Shown piece after piece: positions 18,720-27,126 of a stretch of DNA of 64,000 nucleotides. Position 1 is the stretch's first letter. Each line of letters starts with the position of its first letter. Where the stretch lies: NCBI RefSeq assembly GCF_029433395.1, contig NZ_JAQTHW010000002.1, positions 434,001 through 498,000 of the forward strand, written 5' to 3'. Below the pieces are notes generated by a model that saw only the letters and a program-made list of their open reading frames with translations, did not search any database and was not told the origin of the DNA. The stretch comes from Bifidobacterium sp. ESL0763 (lineage in GTDB: Bacteria > Actinomycetota > Actinomycetes > Actinomycetales > Bifidobacteriaceae). A program made the position numbers and the translations under genes.

Positions 18720-19484
18720 TCACGCGTTCTTACGGTAGATGATCGCCATGCCCTTGAAGATGAGGTCCGGGTCGTAGATGTCGATGCGGTCGGTGTCGTC
18801 CTTGAACACCGAGGCGAGCCCGCCGGTGGCCACCACCTTGAAGTCCTCGTCGATCTCGGCGCGGAACTGGTCGATGGTCCTCTCGATGCCACCCAGGAAA
18901 CTGTAGTAGAGGCCGGCCTGCATCGCGGTCTTCGTGCCCTTGGCGAGGATGGAGCCGGGGCGGGTGATCTCCACCTCGGGCAGCTGCGCCGTGCCGCTCA
19001 CCAGCGAGCCCACGGCGGTCTGCAGTCCCGGGCTGATGAGTCCGGCGGTGATCGCCTTGCGCGCGTCGACGTAGTTGAAGGTGGTGGCCGTGCCGAAATC
19101 CGCCACCAGGATCGGCCCGCCATAGAGCTCGTAGGCGCCCACGCAGTCGGCCAGGCAGTCGGCGCCCAGCGATTTCGGATCGTCCATGCGGATGGAAAGC
19201 CCCGAGCGCACGCCCGGGCCGACGACCATCGGGTCGATGTCGAGGAACTTGACGACGCTGGAACGGAAGGAATGCATCACCTGGGGCACCACCGAGGCGA
19301 TGATCACGTCGTCGACGTCGCCGGCCTTGAGGCCTTTGAGCGCAAGGAACTGCAGCATCATCAGGCCGTACTCGTCGGAGGTGTGGCGCGCGCTGGTGGT
19401 GATGCGGTAGGTGCCCAGGATGCGGGTGCCGTCGAGCAGGCCGATGACGATGTTGGTGTTGCCGATGTCGACCGCGATGAGCAT
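18720..19484 (-). CDS. coaX: Type III pantothenate kinase
   Basis: Phosphorylates pantothenate, the first step of coenzyme A synthesis. The 254-residue protein belongs to the ASKHA fold with all expected motifs: MLIAVDIGNTNIVIGLLDG (phosphate 1), SLGADCLADCVGAYELYG, ADFGTATTFNYVD (phosphate 2), and VATGGLASVFKDD. Type III enzymes are not inhibited by CoA. It is convergent with the sugar-binding protein gene and divergent from the peptide importer, separated from the latter by about 200 bases. Confidence 0.95.
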   Translation of the reverse strand: MLIAVDIGNTNIVIGLLDGTRILGTYRITTSARHTSDEYGLMMLQFLALKGLKAGDVDDVIIASVVPQVMHSFRSSVVKFLDIDPMVVGPGVRSGLSIRMDDPKSLGADCLADCVGAYELYGGPILVADFGTATTFNYVDARKAITAGLISPGLQTAVGSLVSGTAQLPEVEITRPGSILAKGTKTAMQAGLYYSFLGGIERTIDQFRAEIDEDFKVVATGGLASVFKDDTDRIDIYDPDLIFKGMAIIYRKNA

Positions 19485-19690
19485 GGTGATCCTTTCGTCC
19501 CGGAGCGCCGTCAGTCCGTTGGCCGCGCCTCCATATCCGCTTCGATTCTAGTGCGGGCCGTTGCCTTCGCCGCTTGCGCCGGATGTCGCGGCGGTGCCTG
19601 CGATTTCCCAGCGATGGTCTAGACTTGGGTTCGTGCAGACGACCCCTACGGGCGGCTAGCGCGCAACATGATAACGATCGAAGAGGAAAC

Positions 19691-21397
19691 ATGCCAACCA
19701 ATCCAGGTGCGCACGATGATGACGGCGCAACCAAGCACAGCAACAGCATGACATCCGGCGAGGCGAACGCCCAGGACCAGGCGCGGGGCGCGTCCGCCAG
19801 CACCGACGAGACGCTCAATGCCCACGTCAAAGGCGCTTCGTCCGGCGCGTCCGGCAAGGGGGCGAACGGCCATGGCAAACGGCGCTGGCCGTGGCTGCTG
19901 GTGGCGGCCGTGGTCGTGGTGGCGATCGTCGTGGCCGTCGTGGTGCTGCGCAAACCCGGCTCCGGCCAGGCTCAGGGCAAGAGGGCCGATACGGTGTCCA
20001 TCGGACTGAAGCTGGCGCCCACGAACCTCGACATCCGCAACCAGTCCGGCTCCGCGCTCGACCAGGCGCTGATCGGCAACGTCTACGAGGGGCTCGTGGC
20101 CCGTGACGGCGAGAACAAGGTCGTCCCGGCGCTGGCGAAGAGCTGGGAGAAAAGCGCCGACGGTACCACCTATACCTTCCATCTGCGAGACGGCATGGTC
20201 TTCTCCAACGGCGACAAACTCGACGCCCGCGACGCGGCATGGTCCATCGACGAGCTGGTGCGCCATGACTACCACGAGGCCGAGTCGCTGCAGAACTTCA
20301 AGTCCGTCACCGCCCCCGACGCCAGCACCGTGCGCATCGAGCTGAGCGCCCCCTACGCCAACCTGCTCTGGGCGCTGACCGGCAGGCCCGGCCTGGTGCT
20401 CGACCGCGAGGCGCGCTACGACCCCAAGACCCAGGCGGTGGGCAGCGGCCCCTACACCGTCGCGAAATTCACGCCCAACGACTCCATCACCCTCAAGGCC
20501 AACGCCAGATACCGCGGCCCGAACAAGGCCAAGACGCAGAACGTCGTCCTGCGCTACTTCGGCGACGACAACGCCGCCGTCAACGCGCTGAAATCCGGGG
20601 ACGTGCAGGTGCTCGCGCCGGTCACCGAGAACCTCGCCGAGCCCTTCGTCAAGGACAAGGCGCATTTCAACGTCGCGGCCGGCGACGACACCGACAAATA
20701 CGTGCTCGCCATGAACTCCAAGGGCGCCAAGACCAGTGACAAGCGCGTGCGCGAGGCCATCCGCTACGGCATCGACCACAAACAGCTCATCGCCTCCCGT
20801 GGCGGCGCCGACAGACCGATGGGCGGTCCGATCCCCTCGCTCGACCCGGGCTACCAGGACCTCACCGGCCTCTACCCCCACAATCCGGCCAAGGCCCGCC
20901 GCCTGATGCGCCAGGCCGGCTACACCCCGCAGCACCCGCTGCGGCTGCGCCTGACCTACGCCAACACCTACGGCACCGAGCTCGGCGACCAGCTGCGCGC
21001 CCAGCTCAAGCCCATCGGCATCGACCTGAAGGTCAACGTCGTCGAGTTCTCCACCTGGCTGCAGGACGTCTACGACAACAAGGACTACGACCTCTCCCTG
21101 GTCGACCACAACGAGAGCCACGACTTCTCGCAATGGGTCAACGCCAAGTACTACTACAACTACGACAACGCCAAGGTGCGCGCCCTCTACGACAAGGCCA
21201 TGGCCGCCACCAGCGACAAGGAGCGCGACCGCGACCTCGCCCTGGCGGCGAGGCAGGTGAGCGAGGACGCGCCCGCCGACTGGCTGTTCAACTACCGCAT
21301 CACCACCGCGCAGGCCACGGGCGTCAAGGGCTTCCCGCTGAACCTCAACCAGGTGCTGCTGCCGCTCTACGACGTCACCTACACGCCGGTGAAATAG
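19691..21397 (+). CDS. Peptide ABC transporter substrate-binding protein with N-terminal membrane anchor
   Basis: Binds peptides (SBP_bac_5/DppA–OppA family) for the four genes that follow. Of 568 residues, the first 60 are hydrophilic, followed by a transmembrane helix (WPWLLVAAVVVVAIVVAVVVL) and then the binding domain: NLDIRNQSGSALDQALIGNVYEGL, SWEKSADGTTYTFHLRDGMVFSNGD, VGSGPYTVAKFTPND. No lipobox is seen, so it is held by the helix rather than by lipid. The start at 19691 follows GAGGAAAC. A TAGACT at 19620–19625 is a candidate -10. The permease gene begins 29 bases after the stop. Confidence 0.9.
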   Translation: MPTNPGAHDDDGATKHSNSMTSGEANAQDQARGASASTDETLNAHVKGASSGASGKGANGHGKRRWPWLLVAAVVVVAIVVAVVVLRKPGSGQAQGKRADTVSIGLKLAPTNLDIRNQSGSALDQALIGNVYEGLVARDGENKVVPALAKSWEKSADGTTYTFHLRDGMVFSNGDKLDARDAAWSIDELVRHDYHEAESLQNFKSVTAPDASTVRIELSAPYANLLWALTGRPGLVLDREARYDPKTQAVGSGPYTVAKFTPNDSITLKANARYRGPNKAKTQNVVLRYFGDDNAAVNALKSGDVQVLAPVTENLAEPFVKDKAHFNVAAGDDTDKYVLAMNSKGAKTSDKRVREAIRYGIDHKQLIASRGGADRPMGGPIPSLDPGYQDLTGLYPHNPAKARRLMRQAGYTPQHPLRLRLTYANTYGTELGDQLRAQLKPIGIDLKVNVVEFSTWLQDVYDNKDYDLSLVDHNESHDFSQWVNAKYYYNYDNAKVRALYDKAMAATSDKERDRDLALAARQVSEDAPADWLFNYRITTAQATGVKGFPLNLNQVLLPLYDVTYTPVK

Positions 21398-21426
21398 GCG
21401 GACAGGGCGAACGACAGGACGACACC

Positions 21427-22398
21427 ATGAGACGGTTCATCATCGAGCGGCTGGCGCTGTTCATCGGCGCGCTGGCGGGCATATCCGTGGTCATCTTCGC
21501 GGCCCTGCGCATCCTGCCGGGTGACGTGGCCACGGTGATGGCCGGGCTCAACTCGCCTCCGGACAAGGTGGCGCGGATCCGCGCGCAGATGGGCCTCGAC
21601 CGACCGCTCGTGCTCCAGTACGGCGACTGGATGGGCGGGCTGCTGCGCGGCGACTTCGGCAAATCGCTGCTCACCGGCCGTTCGGTGACCTCCACGGTCG
21701 CCATGCGCGCCTCGATCACCTTCCCGCTCATCGTCATGGGGCTGGTGGTGGCGCTCGCGGTCGGCCTGTCGCTCGGGGTCGCGGCCACGCTGGCCACCCG
21801 CCCTGCCGCGCGCTCCTGCTTCCATTTCTTCGGCATCGTCGGCGGCTCCATCCCGGCGCTCTGGGGCGGCCTGCTGCTCATCCTGCTCTTCTCGCGGGGC
21901 ACCGGGCTCATCGGACTGTTCCCCTCGCAGGGGTTCCCGCAGCGCGGCTGGCATGACACGGGCGCGGCGCTGCTCTCGCTGGTGCTGCCCGCGCTCACCG
22001 TCGGCATCATCGACGGCGCGAGCCTCATGCGCTACACGCGTTCCGCCCTGGCCGACCTGCTCTCCAGCGGCTACCTCGACCAAGCGATGGCCTGCGGCTA
22101 CACCCGGCGCCAGGCGGTGCTCAGGGTCGGCCTGCGCCTGGCCATGCCCCAGCTGGTGAGCGTGGTCGGCCTGATGTTCGCCGGCATGGTCACCGGGGTC
22201 ATGGTCATCGAGAACCTCTTCGCGCTGCCGGGCATCGGCTACGGGCTGGTCACCGATCTGGGCAACCGCGACCTGATCGCCGTGCAGAGCGAGCTGTTCA
22301 TGCTGGCCGCGTTCTTCCTGGCGATGGGATTCGTGGTCGACGTGCTGCACCGGCTGCTCGATCCCAGGCTCAAGAGCTCGTTGGAAGGAGGGCGCTGA
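21427..22398 (+). CDS. Peptide ABC transporter permease (DppB-like)
   Basis: First membrane subunit of the peptide importer, 323 residues. It begins MRRFIIERLALFIGALAGIS, the usual DppB N-terminal helix, with LPGDVATVMAG, MGLDRPLVLQYGDWMGGLLRGDFGKSL, and the EAA-type loop SSGYLDQAMACGYTRRQAVLRVGLRLAMPQLV. The frame is open far upstream inside the preceding gene, but the start at 21427 is fixed by homology and ACAGGACG. Its stop shares one base with the next start (TGATG). Confidence 0.92.
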   Translation: MRRFIIERLALFIGALAGISVVIFAALRILPGDVATVMAGLNSPPDKVARIRAQMGLDRPLVLQYGDWMGGLLRGDFGKSLLTGRSVTSTVAMRASITFPLIVMGLVVALAVGLSLGVAATLATRPAARSCFHFFGIVGGSIPALWGGLLLILLFSRGTGLIGLFPSQGFPQRGWHDTGAALLSLVLPALTVGIIDGASLMRYTRSALADLLSSGYLDQAMACGYTRRQAVLRVGLRLAMPQLVSVVGLMFAGMVTGVMVIENLFALPGIGYGLVTDLGNRDLIAVQSELFMLAAFFLAMGFVVDVLHRLLDPRLKSSLEGGR

Positions 22399-23309
22399 TG
22401 GCCGCTGACAATGGTGGAAAGAAGGTCGCGGCGCCGGCCCTCGCCCCGTTGGCCCGCAAGGCCGCCGTCGTGCTGCGCTCGATCTGGGCGCGCGGCGAGG
22501 GCCGGTTCGCGCTGGTCGTGCTGGCGCTGTGGCTGGCGGTATCGCTGATCTCGCTGGTCTGGACGCCGCAATCGCTGTGGAGCACGGACGGCTACCACGT
22601 CTGGCAGGGGCCGACGGCCGCGCACTGGCTGGGCACCGACGGCACCGGCTCCGACGTGCTCAGCTGGCTGATGGCCGGGGCGCGCACGAACCTGCTGATC
22701 GCCGTGCTGGCGGTGGCGCTGGCCGGCGTGCTGGGCATGGCGCTGACCGCGGCGATGGTCTCGCGCTCGGCCACGGTCTCCGGGGTCTCGGCGGTGCTCG
22801 TCGACGCGCTGATCTCCATACCCACGGTGCTGATCGCCCTCATCCTGGCGGTGCCGATGGGCGCCTCCGTGGCCGTCATCGTCATCGCCTGCGGCATCGG
22901 CTACGGGCTCAACCTGGCGCGCATCGCCCGTCCCCAGGCGCTGCTGGCCGCCAACTCCGGCTACGTGGATTCCGCGCTCGCCAACGGGGCGTCGTGGTTC
23001 TCTGTGCTCGTGCGCCACATCATGCCCAACACGATGCCCACGATGACCGTCCAGCTCTCGCTTTCGGCGGGCACCGCGGTGCTGGCGGAAAGCGGACTGA
23101 CCTACCTGGGCGTCGGCGTGCCCAGCGGCGTGCCGAGCTGGGGGCATTCGCTGGCCACGTCGGTCAAGTTCATCGACGTCTACCCGCTCACCGTGCTCTG
23201 GCCGGGACTCATCGTCACCGTGGTCGTGGTGGCCCTGAACGTCTTCGGCGACGTGCTGCGCGACGCGGTCGACCCGGTGGCCAATCCGGCCCTGAGGGAG
23301 GTGGCGTGA
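22398..23309 (+). CDS. Peptide ABC transporter permease (DppC-like)
   Basis: Second membrane subunit, 303 residues. Characteristic segments are HWLGTDGTGSDVLSWLMAGARTNLLIAV (DppC signature), SIPTVLIALILAVPMGAS, the EAA loop NSGYVDSALANGASWFSVLVRHIMPNTMP, and LTYLGVGVPSGVPSWGHSLA. It is one-base coupled at both ends (TGATG) with the upstream permease and the downstream ATPase, so the middle of the operon is translated as a chain. Confidence 0.92.
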   Translation: MAADNGGKKVAAPALAPLARKAAVVLRSIWARGEGRFALVVLALWLAVSLISLVWTPQSLWSTDGYHVWQGPTAAHWLGTDGTGSDVLSWLMAGARTNLLIAVLAVALAGVLGMALTAAMVSRSATVSGVSAVLVDALISIPTVLIALILAVPMGASVAVIVIACGIGYGLNLARIARPQALLAANSGYVDSALANGASWFSVLVRHIMPNTMPTMTVQLSLSAGTAVLAESGLTYLGVGVPSGVPSWGHSLATSVKFIDVYPLTVLWPGLIVTVVVVALNVFGDVLRDAVDPVANPALREVA

Positions 23310-24097
23310 TGGCAATCGAGGTCTCCGGCCTTTCGGTCGATATCGGCGGCAGGCCCATCGTGAGCGACGTGGCGATGGGTGTCGCCGACGGTGAGCGCGT
23401 GGGCTTGGTCGGCTCCTCCGGCTCCGGCAAATCCATGATCGCCAAGGCGCTGCTGGGGCTGCTGCCACGCCAGGCGTCGGCGTCCGGTTCGGCGAGGCTC
23501 GGCGGCACGGAGGTCATCGGGGCCGATGAGACCACGTTGGCCGGCCTGCGCGGCCGCTACGTGGGTGTGGTCTTCCAGAATCCCGGCTCGTCGCTCAACC
23601 CGGTGCTCAGCGTCGGCAGGCAGATCGAACTGCCGCTCAAGCTGCACTATGACCTGGACGCCGGCGACCGGCACGAACGCGTGATGGCGATGATGCGCAA
23701 GGTCGGCCTCGACGCGTCATTGGCCGGCCGCTACCCGCACGAACTCTCCGGCGGCCAGCAGCAGCGCGTCGGCATCGCCACGGCGCTCATCACCTCGCCG
23801 CGCTTGATCATCGCCGACGAACCGACCACGGCCCTCGACTCCATCACCCAGCGCCAGATCGTCGACCTGCTGGTCTCCCTGGTCGACGGCGCCGGCGCCT
23901 CGATGCTGTTCATCACCCATGACTTCTCGGTGCTCGCCCGGGCCACGAGCCGCTGCTATGTGCTCGACCGGGGCCGCATCGTCGACTCGGGCCAGACCGC
24001 CGGGCTGCTCGCCTCGCCGCAGGTCGCGCAGTCCAGGAGGCTCGTCGAGGCCGCCAGGAAACTGACCCTGGGCGGGCCTGATATGGAGACGTTGTGA
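23309..24097 (+). CDS. Peptide ABC transporter ATPase (DppD-like)
   Basis: First ATPase of the importer, 262 residues. Motifs: Walker A GSSGSGKSM, Q-loop VVFQNPGSSLNPVLSVG, signature [15 protein letters not shown], Walker B LIIADEPTTALDSITQ, switch His ITHDFSVLA. The start at 23309 follows GGGAGGTGGC and overlaps the preceding stop. It lacks the long Cys-rich C-terminal extension of some DppD proteins. A strong hairpin separates it from the second ATPase gene. Confidence 0.92.
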   Translation: MAIEVSGLSVDIGGRPIVSDVAMGVADGERVGLVGSSGSGKSMIAKALLGLLPRQASASGSARLGGTEVIGADETTLAGLRGRYVGVVFQNPGSSLNPVLSVGRQIELPLKLHYDLDAGDRHERVMAMMRKVGLDASLAGRYPHELSGGQQQRVGIATALITSPRLIIADEPTTALDSITQRQIVDLLVSLVDGAGASMLFITHDFSVLARATSRCYVLDRGRIVDSGQTAGLLASPQVAQSRRLVEAARKLTLGGPDMETL

Positions 24098-24127
24098 TGC
24101 GGTGCATTGGAAAATCGTCCGTCGTGA

Positions 24128-24207
24128 CGCACACACTAACCGGCGAATCAAAAACGGAGGCCCGGAATTCCGGGGGTCGTTTTTTGATTCCCGGGTTAGT
24201 GTGTGCG
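24128..24207. terminator. 80-bp inverted repeat between the two ATPase genes
   Basis: Outer arms CGCACACACTAACC (24128–24141) and GGTTAGTGTGTGCG (24194–24207) are perfect. Inner pairing continues with GAATCAAAAA against TTTTTTGATTC, and a core CCCGGAATTCCGGG is followed by GTCGTTTTTT. The core plus T run looks like an intrinsic terminator, yet it lies inside the operon, so it may act as an attenuator or be an inserted repeat. Confidence 0.65.
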
Positions 24208-24223
24208 GGGAATGGGGAAACCG

Positions 24224-25003
24224 ATGACTGAAACGCATGAATTGCTCGCCGGACGTGGCATCGGCCGCGTCTTCGGGCGCGGCAAGGCGCGTCAGGCCGC
24301 CCTGCGCGACGTCGACATCGACGTCAGGCCGGGGGAGTGCCTGGCCATCATCGGCGGTTCCGGTTCCGGCAAATCGACCCTGGCCCGCATCCTTCTGGGG
24401 CTCGACCGGCCCGACTCGGGAACGGTCACCTACCGTGGGGAGCCAGTGGACGGGCCGCGCTCGCAGGGCTACCGGCTGCTGCGCCGCGAATCCGGCCTCG
24501 TCTTCCAGGATCCCTTCGCCTCGCTCGACCCGCGCTGGAGGGTCGAACGCTCCGTCGGCGAGCCGCTGAGGATCCAACATCATGGCATCGCGGGCGACGA
24601 GCTGCGCGACAAGGTCGCCGACGCGCTGGATTTGGTCGGCCTCGATGCCGGGGAGTTCATGGGCCGCTATCCGGCGGACCTTTCGGGCGGGCAGGCCCAG
24701 CGCGTGGCCATCGCGCGCGCCGTGGTGGCCGGCCCCAGCCTCATCGTCGCCGACGAGCCGATGAGCGCCATCGACGTGGCCGCCAGGCTGCGGATCCTCG
24801 AGGCGTTCGCCACGATCCGCAAGGCCAGGCCCGAGACCGCGATCGTCATGATCTCGCACGACCTCGGCGTCGTCCAGCACATCGCCGAACGCATCGTCGT
24901 GCTGCACGACGGCTCCGTGGTCGAGACGGGACCGTGCGACGAGGTGCTCGGCCACCCGAAATCGGACTATGCCAGGCAGTTGGTCGCCGCGGCGTCGCTA
25001 TGA
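24224..25003 (+). CDS. Peptide ABC transporter ATPase (DppF-like)
   Basis: Second ATPase of the importer, 259 residues: Walker A GGSGSGKSTLARILLG, Q-loop LVFQDPFASLDPRW, signature [15 protein letters not shown], Walker B LIVADEPMSAIDVAARL, switch His MISHDLGVVQHIAERI. The start at 24224 is chosen for GGGGAAA a few bases upstream; ATG at 24212 is an alternative. It is separated from the rest of the operon by the hairpin at 24128–24207, so its level could be set separately. Confidence 0.91.
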   Translation: MTETHELLAGRGIGRVFGRGKARQAALRDVDIDVRPGECLAIIGGSGSGKSTLARILLGLDRPDSGTVTYRGEPVDGPRSQGYRLLRRESGLVFQDPFASLDPRWRVERSVGEPLRIQHHGIAGDELRDKVADALDLVGLDAGEFMGRYPADLSGGQAQRVAIARAVVAGPSLIVADEPMSAIDVAARLRILEAFATIRKARPETAIVMISHDLGVVQHIAERIVVLHDGSVVETGPCDEVLGHPKSDYARQLVAAASL

Positions 25004-25022
25004 GCGAGCGTGCGCGGAGCGG

Positions 25023-26015
25023 CTATTCGACGACGTTGAAGCGTTCGCCGTTGTAGAAGGCGAGGATGGAGCGCGCCACCTGGCGTGACATGTCGTGGTA
25101 GGCGTCATCGGCCCGCCAGGCGACGTGCGGGGTGAGGATGACGCCGGGAACCGAGCGCAGCGGGTCGTCGGCCGGCAGCGGTTCCTTGTCGAAGACGTCG
25201 AGCGCCGCGCGGATGTCGCCGCGCCCCAGGCGGGAAACTAGGGCCCCGTCCTCGATGAGTTCGGCGCGGGCGGTGTTGATCAGCAGGCTGCCGGGCCTCA
25301 GTTTCTCCAGGTCGTCGGCGGTGATGACCCTGTCGGTCTCCTCGTTGAGGGGCAGATGGAGGCTGACGATGTCGCTGTGGGCCATGAGCTCGGCGATGGT
25401 GTCGACGCGGATCGTGCCGAGCGAGCGGGCCGTGGCGGCGTTGACGTGCGAGTTCCAGACCATGGTGCGCATGCCGAAGCCGTCGGCGATGCGGGCGACG
25501 CTCTGGCCGATGCCGCCGAAGCCGATGATGCCGAGCGTCTTGTCTTTGAGCGCGAACCCCTCGCGTCCGGACCAGTTTCCGGCGCGGATGCCGCGGTCCA
25601 TGGCGCCCACGCCGCGCGCGAGCTCGAGGATCAGCGCGAAGGTGTATTCGGCCACGGTCTCATCGCCGTAGTGCACGGTGTTGCACACGCGGATGCCCAG
25701 CTCCCGGGTGCGTTTCAGGTCGATGAAGTTGCTCACGCCGGTGCCGCCGAAGACGAAGCAGCGCACGTGGTCGGCGAGCTTCTCGAGCAGGGGGCCGTTG
25801 ACGTGGAAGCCGATGACCATCACGGTGTCGGCCTGCGCGCAGCGCTCGACGATGGTGTCGGCGTCGATGTTGAAGTCCTTGTACATTCTCACCCTGGCGA
25901 CGTCGTGCAGGATCCTCAGGCTGGAGGCGAGCGGGCGGTACATCGCCTCGAACATCGTGGGGACCACCACCAGTGGCAGGTCGGTGCGTTCGGGTTGCGT
26001 TTCGATATAGTCCAT
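25023..26015 (-). CDS. D-2-hydroxyacid dehydrogenase
   Basis: NAD-dependent dehydrogenase of the D-isomer-specific 2-hydroxyacid family, 330 residues. The dinucleotide-binding motif is LGIIGFGGIGQSVARIADGF. The catalytic Arg lies in INTARAELIEDGAL, the Glu in the following helix and the His in ILTPHVAWRADDAYHDMS. The N-terminal part (VVPTMFEAMYRPLASSLRIL) is typical of the catalytic domain. The start at 26015 has GGAAG just upstream; the frame stays open further but lacks family similarity. The substrate (lactate, glycerate, phosphoglycerate or other) cannot be decided; it is shorter than SerA and has no ACT domain. Confidence 0.88.
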   Translation of the reverse strand: MDYIETQPERTDLPLVVVPTMFEAMYRPLASSLRILHDVARVRMYKDFNIDADTIVERCAQADTVMVIGFHVNGPLLEKLADHVRCFVFGGTGVSNFIDLKRTRELGIRVCNTVHYGDETVAEYTFALILELARGVGAMDRGIRAGNWSGREGFALKDKTLGIIGFGGIGQSVARIADGFGMRTMVWNSHVNAATARSLGTIRVDTIAELMAHSDIVSLHLPLNEETDRVITADDLEKLRPGSLLINTARAELIEDGALVSRLGRGDIRAALDVFDKEPLPADDPLRSVPGVILTPHVAWRADDAYHDMSRQVARSILAFYNGERFNVVE

Positions 26016-26090
26016 GCTTCCAGAATAATTCCCGTTCCCGCCGATGTGAAGTCGATGGCCACGCTTGCCTCGATGCGGGGCGACATGATA

Positions 26091-26107
26091 TGCTATATCG
26101 TATAGCA
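26091..26107. promoter_or_regulatory. Operator palindrome of the RelB/PIN toxin–antitoxin operon
   Basis: TGCTATATCGTATAGCA is a palindrome (7-bp arms, 3-base centre), 48 bases upstream of the antitoxin start and overlapping a TATA-rich promoter region (GATATGCTATA). Ribbon-helix-helix antitoxins normally bind such sites to autoregulate. Confidence 0.7.
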
Positions 26108-26154
26108 GCCGATGGCTGGGTGGTGGCTGGCCGATGACGGCGAAAGGAGAGGCC

Positions 26155-26520
26155 ATGACGATGGTGCAGATGAACGTGCGCGTCGACGCCGGGGTGAAGG
26201 CCGATGTCGACAAGATTCTCGAGCGCCTGGGGGAGACGCCCAGCTCCGTGGTGCGCCGGCTCTGGGACTGCATCAGGGACCGCGGGCAGGTGCCCGACCT
26301 GATGACCGGCGAGCAGGAAGCCGACCTGGAGGCCGAGAAACGCAGGAAGCTCGGCAGGATCGGCAACATGAACGGCATCGTTCCGCGGCTGCTGGAAAGC
26401 ATGGGGCTTGTAGGGTCGGGGGCGGACCCGTTCGGGGCGATGTCGGCCGCGGAACTCCATGATTACGCCGACGAGCAACGGTACCTTGACTACGTCCAGG
26501 AAAGCGGAGGTGAGCGATGA
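26155..26520 (+). CDS. RelB/DinJ-type antitoxin
   Basis: Likely antitoxin and autorepressor for the PIN toxin that overlaps its stop. The 121-residue product begins MTMVQMNVRVDAGVKADVDK, a ribbon-helix-helix DNA-binding domain of RelB/DinJ type (VQMNVRVD strand, then helices to LWDCIRDRG). The C-terminal half (AELHDYADEQRYLDYVQES) would wrap the toxin. The start follows AAAGGAGA at normal distance; an earlier in-frame start at 26134 lacks a site. The stop overlaps the toxin start (ATGA). Pairing a RelB-type antitoxin with a PIN toxin rather than RelE is a noted mixture. Confidence 0.85.
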   Translation: MTMVQMNVRVDAGVKADVDKILERLGETPSSVVRRLWDCIRDRGQVPDLMTGEQEADLEAEKRRKLGRIGNMNGIVPRLLESMGLVGSGADPFGAMSAAELHDYADEQRYLDYVQESGGER

Positions 26521-27026
26521 GTGGGGAAAGCCGCAACATCGTATTGGACACCAATGTGCTCATCGACCTGGTCATGCACCGCTCACGTGGGGAGTCGGCG
26601 GCTCTGCGACTGCTGGATGAATGCGTCGAGCGGAATCTGAATCCGATGTGCGTCTCCCTGTCGCTCAAGGATGTCGACTACATCGTCAAAGTGAACGTCA
26701 AGAGGGAATTCAAGGATGCGATGGCCGGGGTGGAGCGTATCACCGTTCGGCAGATGGTGTCGCAGATCGGCTGGACCAGTGTGGAGTCGATCCTTGGGGT
26801 CTGCGAGGTCGCTCCCGTCGACGGCGAGGTATGTGCGAAGGCGCTGGAGCTGCGCTCCGTGCATCCCGATTACGAGGACGACCTCATCGTCGCGGCGTCA
26901 CGGCAGGCGGGCGCCGACATGGTGGTGACGGGGGACCAGACGCTGATCAGGCATTTCCCCGATCTATGCGTCAGCGTGGAGGACGCGCTCAAACGGGTGG
27001 AAAGCCAATCCGAAGACGGAGCCTGA
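26517..27026 (+). CDS. PIN-domain ribonuclease toxin
   Basis: Probable toxin of a type II toxin–antitoxin pair, 169 residues. The acidic PIN residues are visible in order: VLDTNVLIDL (first Asp), a central Glu/Asp region, HPDYEDDLIVAAS, and VTGDQTLIRHFPD. Family members are Mg-dependent ribonucleases acting on tRNA, rRNA or mRNA; the target is not predictable here. It is coupled to the antitoxin by ATGA. The frame is intact, so the toxin should be active unless repressed. Confidence 0.87.
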   Translation: MSGESRNIVLDTNVLIDLVMHRSRGESAALRLLDECVERNLNPMCVSLSLKDVDYIVKVNVKREFKDAMAGVERITVRQMVSQIGWTSVESILGVCEVAPVDGEVCAKALELRSVHPDYEDDLIVAASRQAGADMVVTGDQTLIRHFPDLCVSVEDALKRVESQSEDGA

Positions 27027-27126
27027 GCCAGGCGACCCGGGTGGTCTCGGGTCGGTACGGCAATCTTTATAGAGTGGGAACAAAGGTCCGGCGCTCGCCG
27101 GATACGAAACGGAAGAGGAGCTTGAC

